This document shows positions 1-11,040 of a stretch of 64,000 bases of DNA, piece after piece. The notes under the pieces were generated by a model that had not been told where the DNA came from, ran no database searches, and saw only the letters and a program-made list of their open reading frames with translations. The stretch comes from Brachycybe producta (taxonomy: Eukaryota; Arthropoda; Diplopoda; Playtdesmida; Andrognathidae). The translations under genes were made by a program, and so were the position numbers. The stretch covers positions 186,001-250,000 of the forward strand of contig JAUPFP010000044.1 in NCBI GenBank assembly GCA_036925085.1, read 5' to 3'. Each line of letters opens with the position of its first letter. The first letter of the stretch is position 1.

Positions 1-3000
1 AAGATTTTTCTGAAAGGTTTTCTCCAGCCATAAGAGGAGTTGTTGAATTTGCCAAAAGGATTCCCGGTTTTGGGCTCCTGTCACAAGATGACCAAGTTAC
101 CCTTTTAAAGGTACGGTTCCACAATTAATTAAAAAAAAAACATTCAAATTTAATGGCATTTTTTTGTTGTAATTTTAAATTTTTTAATTTGCTTTTTTAA
201 TTAGGCTGGAGTTTTTGAAGTTTTACTTGTCCGATTGGCTTGTATGTTTGATTCTCGAAGCAACACAATGATCTGTCTGAATGGACAAGTGTTGAAACGG
301 GAATCTTTACAACACACGAGTAATGCTCGGTTTCTAATGGATTCAATGTTCGATTTTGCCGAACGACTCAATATGCTTCAACTTTTGGACAGTGAACTCG
401 GTTTATTCTGTGCCATGGTCGTCATTGCTCCAGGTAAGACTTTTTTTTTTTAATTTGAACAAAATTGCTCTCTCAATTTATCATATTTTCGGTCATAACT
501 TATTACTTTTTTTTTGTGTGTGTGTCTTAAGTCTGGTTTTAAAGTGTGAACGCGCCTCGAACTGTTTTGATTTTTATTCTTGTCTTTTCAGAAGCAGAAA
601 ATTAAAAGAGAAATTTGAATGTGTTTTAGAAACTAGAAGAGTAACTCAGTTACTTGTTGATATATTTTAAAATAAGCTTTTTTTGTCTTCTAAAAAGTTT
701 ATTTTGAAAGATAATCAAAATGAAAATATACCCTTAAATTTGTCTCTTCTAGTTTCTAAAAAAAACATTCTAGTTTCTCTTTAATTTTGATTTCGAAAAT
801 CATCTGTTCATAAATATTATCTTAAAAGAAACTAGAAAAAGTTTTTTTTTTTAGAAACTAGAAGAGTAGTTGAACAATTTAAGGGTGTATTTTCATTTTG
901 ATTTTCTTTCAAAATAAACTTATTATTTCAAGTTTGAAAATGATCCAACTTTTAAAAGCGTCTGAAAGTTAATTTTGAAATTCTAGTTTCTTACGTTCTT
1001 TCAATTTCTCTTCTAAAATGTGGAATTAACCAGAGTTAAAAATAAACTGTTCATAAAACATTTTTTCACCTTTTTTGGCGGCAAAAAAAAAATGAAATTT
1101 GCGTTTGAATATAAAATATTTTATTTTGAAAAAGATGTCTAGTTATTACTTTTTTGTGATTCTTTTTTTTACTCTTATAGCTTATAAGTTATAACAAACT
1201 TGAAATTTTTTTTAAAAAAAAAGGCTTTAAAAGGCAAAAACACCATGCCTTTTTGCAATCAAAGAGTCTGGTTAGAGGCTAGGAGTTCTACTAGAATTAA
1301 AGAAGGTCTGAATTTTAAAATAATAGGTTGATTCTAGCCTCTACACCAGCCTCTTTCGATCACCAAAAAATAAAAGCGTAATATTTATGCCTTATCGATG
1401 ATAATAGTAACAACACGTTTAAATTTATTACTTCCTAGCTTTAAAATTTCTGCTGACATTTTTTTTTTGTTTGAAAAAAAGCCAAAAGTCGTTTTTATAT
1501 AGGAAGCTTATATATTATTATTATTGTTATTATGCGTGTGTGTTGTGTGCTTTTCTAGTTTTCAAAAGTTAGCCCTGACCCAAATAGTAGTAACTCTTAA
1601 AATGTGTGGCGGCGCTGAAAGTGCAAACGGGGTGAACGGCTGGCTAGCTGGGATTGCTCCCTTTTTTTTCTCTCCCCTCTTTTCCCTTTCAAATTACAGG
1701 GGACGAAAAAGAAGACAGATAGGGAAGGAGGAGGAGGGTGGAAAATGAAGAATTTTGTGGCTTTTTTTTATTTTGACTGAATTACGTTTTTTTTTTTTTT
1801 TGCTCTAATTTATGAGTTCCTCTCCTTTTACCTCAAAATGCAATTCATTTTTCGCTCTTTTTTTGTGTTATTTTCATGGACACTTTTGTGTTTGAGGTGT
1901 GTTTGTGTTATGGGGGTTTGGAGAAAGGGGGTTTTGGGGGGGGATGAGGTGAGGGTCATTGAGGAAGGAATTTTTTCATAATGGCAACTGAAAAATTTCA
2001 TTTGAAAAAATGTAGAGCAACAAAAAGTAAAAGCTTTTTATGAAAAGTGGCTTCTCAAAAGGTGAATTTTAAAAGATTTACTTTTAGGGCCTTGTTTCCA
2101 CTGGAGTGAAAATTTGAACTGTTCATCAGTTGAAATTTTCGTAGAAACATGGCCGCGCTTATTCACTGTCATAGACAAGGGGGCCACGTTTCTTTTATTT
2201 TTCACCAGATAAAATTTTCACCCTAGTGGAAACAAGGCCTTAAGGTTTAAAGGTCGTGAGCTTGCTTTAAAATGAAGAAAAGATCTCACAATTCAGGCAA
2301 ATTATTTATTATTTAGAGTTGAAACCTTTCAGCCAACAGGCAATTAGAAATCGGGACGAACTTCAGTTGGCTCAGCCATTTTTATGACGACTGGCAACTT
2401 CTAATTGGTTGGTTATGTAGTCTGTCGTCACATGCTCCTCCCCTTTTCAACGTCGAACCACACAACAAACCAATTTAGAAGTTGCCGGTCGTCATAAAAA
2501 GGGGCGGAGCCAACTTCTGTATGTCCCGATTTCTAATTGCCTGTCATCTAGATGGGTTAATGAGAGGAGGGGAGGGAGGGAGGGGCTTCAGATAATATTG
2601 TTGAAGGTGTCCAGGTGTGTTATTTTTAATATAGATCCCAAATTGTTTTATTTAAAAAAAATGCAATGTGGGCGTTTTTTTAAGTATATTTTGTTATTTT
2701 TCTCCGTCAAAGTAGATAACCTTCACCTCAAAACAAGAAAACCATTTCTATGATATTAAAATACATGCTGAGTTTGTTTTAATACGTTTTTTTTCTCTTG
2801 TTATCTTGATGACAGTCAAAAAAAACAGCAAGTATCATAAATGAAAATTATCATATTATTATTATTATTATCATGATGATAATGATGATGGTATGGAGGA
2901 CTACATAGAGAATGTGTGTTTGTACATTATGGATTTTTGTGGCCTGGTTTTAGTTTGTGTCGTCGACGCTTCTTCTTCTTCCTTCTTCCTTGAGGTTGAG

Positions 3001-6000
3001 GGCCGTTGCTTGTTTTTCAAGCTTCCTTGGAAGTCGATTTTTCTTTTCCGAAGTCCTTGTGACACAAAAAAAAGCGTTTTTTTTTGTTGTTATTAGTGCC
3101 AAGAAGCAAATAACAGCAGAAACGACTTTACTTCTTTCTGTGTCTGACTTTTCTTGAAGAGTTCTTGACTTTTGAGACTTCGAGAGCTCAGTTTGCAAGT
3201 TGATGGATGTTTGTGATTTACTCTCATAATTTCATGTCAAATAGAGACACTTCTTGGATTTTTACACGTTTTTTTTTATAAGAAATAATAGAAAAATATA
3301 AGAAAAGTATTCAAATTGTTATATTTTATACGAATTTTGATTAGTTGCGGGTTGAGTTTGTGATTTTTTTTTTTTTTTTTGGAATTGAATTGGTTTATAT
3401 TTTTTTTCATGGAGTAAAAAAAAGGTTTTCATATTTCACAGGTAGAAAATACAGTAATTTTTTAATGCAGTATTTTTTTTTACTGCGGTAATGTTTAATG
3501 TAATGATTTTTATTAGTTATTTTAGATGCAGTAATTTTTAATACAGTAATTCTGTAATGCAGTGACTTTTAACGTAGTAATTTTTATTACAGTATAATGT
3601 TTAAGAGTATGTTGTATATTGTTTATAAAATCTTGCGTTTTCTAGAAAAGAAATAGTGTTAAAAACTAGAACGGTGGTAGTTCAATCACATGTTGATATT
3701 TTTTTTAAAAAAAAAATAAACTTTTTATGAGCCAAAATTTATAAATATTGTTCACATAAACTTGGATTATTTTTAAAACTGACATAAAAAAGTTTATTTT
3801 AAAAGATTCTAACATGAAAATATACTCTTTTTAAGTGATTGAGCTACCCTTCTAGTTTTTAGTAATTTTACTTCTGAAAGAATTCAACATTTACACTTTA
3901 AAACCAACTTGAGAACAAAGTAAAAATTTGTTATAAACTAGAATAGTAGTTTTTTTTTGTTTTACAAAAAAAAAAAAAAGATAATTTCTTGTAGAAATTA
4001 CAATTTATTAATTTTTAATATATATTTAAAATATATTTGAAAATGGTCAATTTTTTTCATCAGCAGTTTTGTTTTAGTGAAAATTAGTTGTAAGTAAATA
4101 TCTAAAATAACTTTCATTTTTTAAAAAAAATAGTTTTAGCATAGTTTTTCTACTATTCTAGTTTCTAAAATAAAAATTGAAAAACGTTTGACAATAATTT
4201 CGTTAATTAAATAATTTTTAAAGATTTGATTGTTTTCTTATAAGTATTTTTTATGTATTGTTTTTAATAGATCGACCTGGTTTAAGAAATATCGAACTCG
4301 TGAAGAGGATGCAAGGCAAAATGATGGAAGCTCTGGACGGAATGGTGGCCCATAATCATCCTCAGTCACCGTCACTCTTTCAAGAGCTCATGAAGAAGAT
4401 TCCTGATTTGCGTACTCTAAACACACTCCACTCAGAAAAACTATTGGCATTCAAGATGGAGCCACACACGGAAACGATTCATCAGACATCGGGCACGACG
4501 ACGACGACGACAAACGCAACAGCGACGTCAGTGTCGGCCGCCAGTACAACCAACATGCACGCTCTGTATCAGACGCAGGTTGGACACTGGGGTACATACG
4601 GCGTAACACACAAGAGCCCTCATGATCAAGCGAGTGAAGACTCTAAGGGAAGTTGGGAGGAACAAGATCACATGGTTCCTTCTCCTTCGCTACGACACGG
4701 AATTCGAAGGCCCGGTTCGGAAACGATGTCGTGGAGTCCTTCGTCGGCCGAAACGAAGGATCAAGATCTCTACGGAAGTCCTCGTTCTACGGATACGAGC
4801 AGTTTTGTTATCGACGACGGTGGCAGTAGCACCAAGTCTCCGATGGGATCCGTATCGAGCGGCAAATCGGGTGACGGCGAAAGTTTGTGTTCGGGAGATA
4901 TTTCTCATTTGGCCGAACTACGAGGAAAGAGGCGCAAAGATTCACATCATCAACATCATCATAACAATCATCATCTTCACGAAGGTGGTGGAAGTTCTGG
5001 AGACGAAGGATCGGTCGTAGACAGTCCGAATGGAAAGTGTCCCTACAAGATGAGGAAACTCGATTCGCCGACGGATTCCGGAATCGAAAGCGGAAAAGAA
5101 CTTGGAAGTAGCGGCACTCAAAGTCGCAGTACTTCCATCTGTAGCAGTCCGCGTTCTTCGCTAGAAGATAAAGTGAAGGACATTTCCGATTGCGAAGTCT
5201 CCGAAAAACAGGACAGTATCGAAGATATGCCGGTTCTGAAGAGGGCTCTTCAGGCGCCACCGCTCATCAACACGAACCTATTGATGGACGAGGCTTATAA
5301 GCCTCACAAGAAGTTCCGAGCTCTTCGCAAGGACTCCGACTCGACACCTACGAGTCCCGAGATCCCCACTTCCATCAACTGTACTTCAGCGCCACACAAC
5401 GTTAGTCTTGCCAGCACTCACAGCACGCTGGTCAAGTCACTCGAACAGGGTCCGCAAATGAGTGAACAGCAATTGAAGCGAACCGATATAATTCATAACA
5501 TCATCATGAGGACTGGACACGGTGGTCGGAATAACGAGCAACAAATGACGACACATTCGTACGCTCACGTTCCGACTGCCGGAAGTATCTTATACGGTAT
5601 GCCTCAGGTGTCGATCGCCAGTCCGGCAGCGGCAGCTTTTGGAATGGTTCCTCCTTCGACACAGAACGGTTCCAAGAACGGTACGGTCGTCTGTCCTCCG
5701 GGATATTACATTCCACAACAAGGAGTCGGCGTCGGAACAACATATTCAAATGCGGTTGCTGCCGCTGCGGCATCGTGGCCGAGCTTTGTTGGAGGAACGA
5801 CTTCGTCAGTCGTTGTTTCGGCATCTCCCATTTCTGCCGCTTCGGCATCATTATCATCATCATCATCTGTTCAAGGAAGGTCGTCGTCGTCGTACGTTCC
5901 GGTGCCCTCTCCAAACGGACCGAACACGAGGGCCACATTGTCGCCTTCCGTACAACAACAACAACAACAGTCTCACCATCAGTTTCCATCGCCACAACCA

Positions 6001-6591
6001 CCACAACGAGGCTGTTCACCTCTTCAGCCACCATCAACTTCTCCTTTACCTCGTATGTACTATAATCCGAGAGCGGCTGCGGCGGCGGCAGCTGCTGCAG
6101 CAGCCGCCTCCTCCTCGAACTCTCCGACGACCACTCTGGTCACGGCTCCGAGATCTCCTTCGTTATCACCTTCGAGCGTTAACGGTCATGCCACCATTAT
6201 CCATCACAATCATCATCATCATCATCTTCAGCATCAGCAACAGCAGGCTTCGTACATTATGAAACCTACTTCTCCTTTGGTTGGACAGATTCTTATCGAG
6301 CACTTGACTGCGGCTCCGATCTCCTCCTCTTCCTCCAACTCGTCATCCTCCTCCTCCTCGTGTTCATCAAATACGAACAATGGCGGTGGCAATGGTGCCA
6401 GTAATTATAACTCTGGTGTCACTATTATCACCACCACCACCACCACCACTAATAACAACAACAGGGGCGTTGATAATCAGCCTCTGAATCTCTCGAAGAA
6501 AGTGGCCTCGCCTCCACCTTCGCTTCACATTCTCGAAAACGCTCTTCTCAGTCAACCTCCTCATCAGAGGGTTAAATTGGAAACTGTATAA
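1..6591 (+). CDS. E75: E75-type nuclear receptor, 3' part (ligand-binding domain and long C-terminal tail)
   Basis: Heme- and ecdysone-pathway nuclear receptor of the E75/Rev-erb group (NR1D/E). Coding exons seen: 1-110, 205-433 and 4271-6591 (stop TAA 6589-6591), joined in phase with GT-AG introns. The first two exons encode ligand-binding-domain helices (FAKRIPGF, LLSQDDQVTLLK, then LLVRLACMFD). The third finishes the domain with PDLRTLNTLHSEKLLAFKM, the hallmark end of E75 proteins. A low-complexity tail of about 700 residues follows, with runs of Ser, Thr, His, Gln and Ala (poly-Ala near 6070-6110) and a QPLNLSKK motif near 6478-6501, similar to PxDLS corepressor-binding motifs. The DNA-binding domain lies left of the window. 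E75 assignment is firm; the tail's function is inferred from family knowledge. Confidence 0.93.
527..1060. mobile_element. Foldback (inverted-repeat) element, family A
   Basis: The left arm starts with a TTAAG-TGGTTTTAAAGTGT terminus and carries TTTTAGAAACTAGAAGAGTA. The centre and right side carry the complement (TCTTCTAGTTTCTAAA) more than once, so this looks like a nested or rearranged copy. The same arms recur at least ten times in the window. There is no coding capacity. Confidence 0.7.
1235..1375. mobile_element. Hairpin MITE with TTAGAGGCTAG / CTAGCCTCTA arms
   Basis: Left arm TGCCTTTTTGCAATCAAAGA followed by GGTTAGAGGCTAG; right arm CTAGCCTCTA followed by an A-rich stretch ending GCGTAATATTTATGC. 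The arms match the better preserved copy at 18917-19020. Confidence 0.55.
2084..2243. mobile_element. MITE, ~160 bp, ~30-bp terminal inverted repeats
   Basis: Left end GGGCCTTGTTTCCACTGGAG followed by TGAAAATTT. The right end reads the complement (AAATTTTCACCCTAGTGGAA then ACAAGGCC). The flanks read TTA and TTAA, so a TA or TTA target duplication is possible. Confidence 0.8.
2336..2544. mobile_element. MITE of the ACAGGCA family
   Basis: Long inverted arms beginning ACAGGCAATTAGAAATCGGG and ending with the complement (TTTCTAATTGCCTGT). Inside are the paired motifs TTTATGACGACTGGCAACTT and AAGTTGCCGGTCGTCATAAA. Relatives lie at 15984, 34194, 34361 and 37965. Confidence 0.85.
3440..3600. repeat. 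Degenerate AT-rich tandem repeat
   Basis: Repeated CAGTAATTTTTAAT-like units (roughly 15-25 bp, poorly conserved) in both orientations within the E75 intron. Confidence 0.5.
3636..3912. mobile_element. Foldback element, family A
   Basis: Left arm AAAAACTAGAACGGTGGTAG, centre with AATAAACTTTTTATGAGCC, right arm AAGTGATTGAGCTACCCTTC then TAGTTTTTAG, and right end CACTTTAAAACCAACTTGAG. It is organised like the other family A copies. Confidence 0.75.
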
Positions 6592-7619
6592 AGTTAAATT
6601 AAAACAAATTTGAAGAGACGGTTCCTGATTTATTTTTTTTTTTGGTAAAAAAGGGTCTTTTTTTTTGGTGGTTTTTGATCGATATTTATCTTTCTCGATC
6701 GATCTCTCTCTGGTTCGATTATTACTACGAAAAATTGTGAGCGGGTTCGGTTCGGTGTGGTTGGTACTCAAGCTTTAATTGGTGGTACAAAAAGAAAAAC
6801 ATTTAAAAACCATTTTTATCGAAAGGTGTTTGTGTGTGTGTATGGGGGAGAGGAGGAGGGTTAGAGGCTAAAACCCTGAATAGAGGTTACACAAAGGAGG
6901 ACATATTTGTTTTCTCTTCTCTTTTCTCTTTCACTCTCTCTCTCCTTTCATTTTATGAAATTTCAATGATCTTCTATCTATCTATCCTATTTTTTAATTT
7001 TTGTGTTTATTATGTAAATAGCTTATTATTAATATTTTTTTTTGTAATTTTTGTCTTTAAAAAAAAATTTTTTTTCAAAAATTACAAAATATGAAAATTC
7101 CAGAATGAAAAAAAATATTACATATAATTCAAGTTGTGTGTGTGTGATCATCGGAAAATTAATTGAGAGACAGAGAGGATAAAGTAATGAAAAATTCGGA
7201 TTCACTCTCTCTCTCTCTATCTTATCTTTTTTTTTAAAATTAATTATAATTATTATTATCATTGTTGTTATTATTGGTGTTCTTGTGAAAAACAATATTG
7301 AAGTCCGATCAAAAACATCCGAAAGAAAAACACACCTCTCTTTCTCTCTATAATTAATGATGATCTTTTATAAAAGAGAAGAAAACTTTTTAGTATTTTA
7401 TTGTACAAAATGGAAGAAAAAAAAAATGGCGGTTATTCTCCCCCCCCCTTTTCCCCCGGTCACTTTTACCAGAATTTAAAAAAAAAAGAAACACACATAT
7501 ACCAAGTTCAAGGTAAAAAAACACCTGTTAATTGTAATTAAAATATTAGTAATATTCCCAATTTTATGTTTTTAATTATTGTTTTCTGGACAATCATCAA
7601 TTTTAATGGCTCAGAAGAA

Positions 7620-8345
7620 AAAAAATATGCTTTTTTTTTAATTTCAATTAAAAAGACTTGTTTAGAGGCTATAAAAATATTAGGTACAATGATAGAGGAA
7701 GCTGTTAACTGGAAATTTTCTAAAAGACAAAAAGCAATCATTGCATCTGACGCCGTCTAGTAGGGTAAATTCAATCATGGAAGTGCTCTACAATTACAGC
7801 CTGTTTTTTTGCATTGGTTTATGCATAGAAATAGCTTGATCTGAACCTTCTACTAGAGGGAGCTGTAAACGATTGAAAGAAATCTTTGGTTTTCAGCTTT
7901 TAAAAAGAGTGGAGCCAAACATCTTGTTTTTGATCTTTGATTACCTTTGAGAACTCTAGCCTCTAAACATGGTTTTCTATAAAGAAATCATCTGATTTGA
8001 ACCTTCTAAAAGAGGGCGCTGCAAACAGCAGTTGGGAGAAAAGAATTGTAGTTATGCATAGACTTTAGCTTAAAAAGGAGTGGAATGGGACATTTTATTT
8101 ACTATCTTTGATTACCTCTGACAACTCTAGCCTCTAAACATGGTTTTCTATAAAGAAATCATCTGATTTGAACCTTCTAAAAGAGGGCGCTGCAAACGAC
8201 AGTTGGAGACAAATGGTGGTTACACTTAGTTTAGCTTTTAAAAAGAGTGGAGGCGTGAACATCTTGTTTGCTATCCTTGATTACCACTGAGAAGTCTCTA
8301 GCCTCTAAACATGTCTTTTTGAATGAAAAAAAAGCATAATTTTTT
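7620..8345. mobile_element. 725-bp inverted-repeat element with internal tandem repeats
   Basis: The left end (TATGC-poly T, then AAAAAGACTTGTTTAGAGGC) is complementary to the right end (GCCTCTAAACATGTCTTTTT, then GCATAATTTTT). Between them a unit of about 156-171 bp is repeated about three times, each with GAACCTTCTAAAAGAGGGCG near 7843, 7999 and 8170. It shares the TTAGAGGCTA arm motif with the small hairpin MITEs. Confidence 0.75.
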
Positions 8346-9149
8346 TTTTGCATATCTTTTAATTTGCACACTTCAGTTTCTTGCGAAAACCCCGAAATTG
8401 TCTGTGCAATATTTGCATATAAAATTTGTGTGTTTTTTTGGTGAATGTTTTGCATTTTGTGTGTATATTATGTGTTTTTTATTCTCTCTTTCTCTTAAAA
8501 ATAATTTTTTCACCTTTTATTATTAATTATTATACATTTTGTACAGGAAACAAATTTAGAAGAAAAAGATGAAGAAGAAAAACAAAAAAGCCAAAATTGT
8601 ATTTGTTGTATTATTAATTAATTATTATAATTGTATCATCATCATCATCATCCTCCTCCTCCTCATCATCTTATATTGTGTTTAATTTTTAAAATATTTT
8701 CTCTTTTTTTTCTCTTTTCCACCGAGAAACAAATGAAAATTAGTTGTAAAAAGTATATAAATTTTTTGTTTGAAAAATTTAATTGAAAAAACAAACTAAA
8801 CATGAAAACCAAGCGAGTCTTGATTGATATCAACAATTGATTATTATAAATATAAATATTATATAAAACTTTTTATTTAAAATGAGTCATAAAATCTTTT
8901 TTTTTTAAATCTATTATTAAAATATGAAAAAAAAAAAGATTCAATCTCATTTTTTTTTAAATATTTGGTAAAAAAACATTTAAGCAATTTTTTTTCATTT
9001 TTTATTGTCCCCAATGGCGTTTTTCTTTTGTACTTTTATTTTCATTCATTTATTATTATTTTTTTTCTATTATTTGAACACAAAACATCTAGAAATTGAT
9101 CAATATTTTTTTAGAATATTATAAATTATGAACAAAAAAAAACAAATTT

Positions 9150-9720
9150 CAGGTGGTTTTAAGGTGTAAACGCCTCTCGAATTCGTGGTTATTTTGTCTT
9201 TTTCAGTTGCAAAATTAATGGAGAAACGGGAATTGTGTTTTAGAAACTAGAAGGGTTACGCAATCACTTAAGGATGTGTAAGTTCAGATTAAAACAGAAC
9301 ACCCGAACAAGAACATGTTCGTTGTTCTGTTTGTTGTGGCCGGGGAAAGTGTCCGAATGTGAACAGAACATGTTTTGCAGCCTCATAATGGATGGATGTT
9401 CCGAGAGACATCCATATTACTGGTACTCATGGCCCGAACACACAAACATCCTTTGATGTGACAGGCAAGAAACCCGACAACTGTGGTGGAGATCGATTGA
9501 TCGAGGCCGAACAGAAATAACGAACAAAACGTGTTCACGAAGGAATGTCCAGATAAAACTATCCACACTATTTGCAAACCGGTGTTCTTCGTTTCTGTTC
9601 TAGTCTGGACCCACCTTTGATTGGAGGGTTACCTTTCTAGTTTCTAAAACACCTTTCTAGTTTCTCTTTAATATTTGCTCTTCTAAAAAAAAACAGAATA
9701 ATCAAGAATACGAAAATTAT
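9150..9720. mobile_element. Family A foldback element interrupted by a second element
   Basis: Family A left arm at 9150-9270 (GGTGGTTTTAAGGTGTAAAC, then TTTTAGAAACTAGAAGGGTT) and right arm at 9620-9700. The usual centre is replaced by about 330 bp whose ends are roughly inverted (AAAACAGAACACCCGAAC and GTTCTTCGTTTCTGTTCTAG), suggesting a nested insertion. Confidence 0.6.
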
Positions 9721-10006
9721 GATTAAAGAAAATATTGATAAATTTTTATCTGTCAATCAATAAATAATCGTAAAACAAAAACTTTGGATAAAGTTTTTCT
9801 TTTCCCACCGCAGTCATTTTTTTATTTATTATATTAAAACAAAAAACCAACACATTTAATTTGATTTATACGACCTTAAAATAAAAGCAACTAGATTAAT
9901 TAATTTTAATTAAATTAAAATAACCGATGATGATGATGCTTTTTTTTAAAATTATTTTCGTTTTTCTTTTCTTTCTTCTTCTGGCTATGGTCAATTTGGA
10001 AATACA

Positions 10007-10197
10007 TTAGAATCTCAATTATCCGGACTAAATGGGACCTAAGTCACTTGACTAAGGCTGGCGATTTTTTTCTTCTTTAGATTAATTGGTAAAAATCGAT
10101 TTGATGAAAACCTAATCGATTCAAGAGTCTTAAGACAAAAATCGTCAGTCCTGGTCTCCGGATAACCGAAAGTTCGGGTAATCGAGATTTTACTGTA
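10007..10197. mobile_element. Pogo/Tigger-like MITE
   Basis: Left end TTAGAATCTCAATTATCCGG. The right end, read as complement, is ACAGTAAAATCTCGATTACC then CGAACTTTCGG. The CAGTAAAATCTCGATTA form is typical of pogo-group termini. Not autonomous. Confidence 0.65.
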
Positions 10198-10426
10198 CCA
10201 TAATAATAATAAAAGTTTTCAAATGAACTTTTTATTTTTCGTAAAAAAGGGTTAGTAGAGGTCCAATGGGGATTTTTTGGTGTTATGTGGTTATTGACAA
10301 AAAAAAGGTGGGTTCGTTAAATTATCTCTTTGGTTTGCTTTTTTTTTTTTTCGAAATGAAATTTTGGTGTTGAAAAATTACGTGGACATAATTACATATC
10401 TGAATTTTTTTTAAGACAATTATTTG

Positions 10427-11040
10427 CAGTGAAAATCGTTTAACACGAAATGGAAGGCATTTTTTGTCTTGAACGAAAAGAAAATATTTTAAGGGCGATT
10501 TCTTAGCAAATTAGAATAGAATATTATCAATAAAAAATAGCCAATAATCTTGATTTATATAAAAACTAAATACAATGGAAAAAAATTTTGAACACTTTTT
10601 TTCGTGCTAAAAGAATTTTTATTCTATTCTATCCGTGTTTAAATATGATTTGGACACTAAATTTATTTCGAATTAAACAGTTTTCTTCCATATATTTTGA
10701 AAGTAAGAGTGGAAAGGAGGGACCGGATTATTTTTTTTTTGTCTTAAACAAATTTCGTGTAAAAAAAAGTATTTTTTATTCAGTATTCTAAAGGAAATAT
10801 TTGGTGTTATCCGTTTTTGTTTTAAATGGATTTTTTCACTGTATATTTGAAAGTAAAGAGTGGAAACCGTTTAACACGAAATTGGAAGGGAGAGAAATCA
10901 CTGAATATTTTTACGCTTTAAACGAAATTTACGTATTAAAATAAAAAAAAATTTCTATGCTTATTTTCTAAGAGATTGAACCGAAAATATATTTCGTGTT
11001 AACCGATTTTTCGCATTAAATTTGGTGGTTTTTCACTGTA
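10427..11040. mobile_element. CGTTTAACACGAAAT repeat cluster, pogo-like
   Basis: Begins CAGTGAAAATCGTTTAACAC and ends with GTGGTTTTTCACTGTA. It has repeated internal units with TTTCGTGTTAA in both directions. The same family is at 38873-39655. Confidence 0.6.

Larger units (their letters stand above)
434..4270 (+). other. E75 intron inside the ligand-binding domain, rich in short repeats
   Basis: A 3.8-kb intron between GTAAGA and a TTTTTAATAG acceptor. It holds two copies of the AAACTAGAAG foldback family (about 527-1060 and 3636-3912), a hairpin MITE near 1235-1375, a 160-bp MITE (2084-2243), a 209-bp ACAGGCA MITE (2336-2544) and a degenerate CAGTAATTTTTAAT repeat near 3440-3600. No coding exon was found. 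The reading frames seen here are short and lack splice-consistent extensions. Confidence 0.8.

Noticed and set aside
5504-6262. Open frames on the minus strand and other plus frames over the E75 tail
   Set aside because: Shadows of the low-complexity coding exon, rich in repeated codons, with no family similarity.
9274-9577. Small frames on both strands near 9.3-9.6 kb
   Set aside because: They lie in the core of a composite inverted-repeat element and match nothing recognisable.
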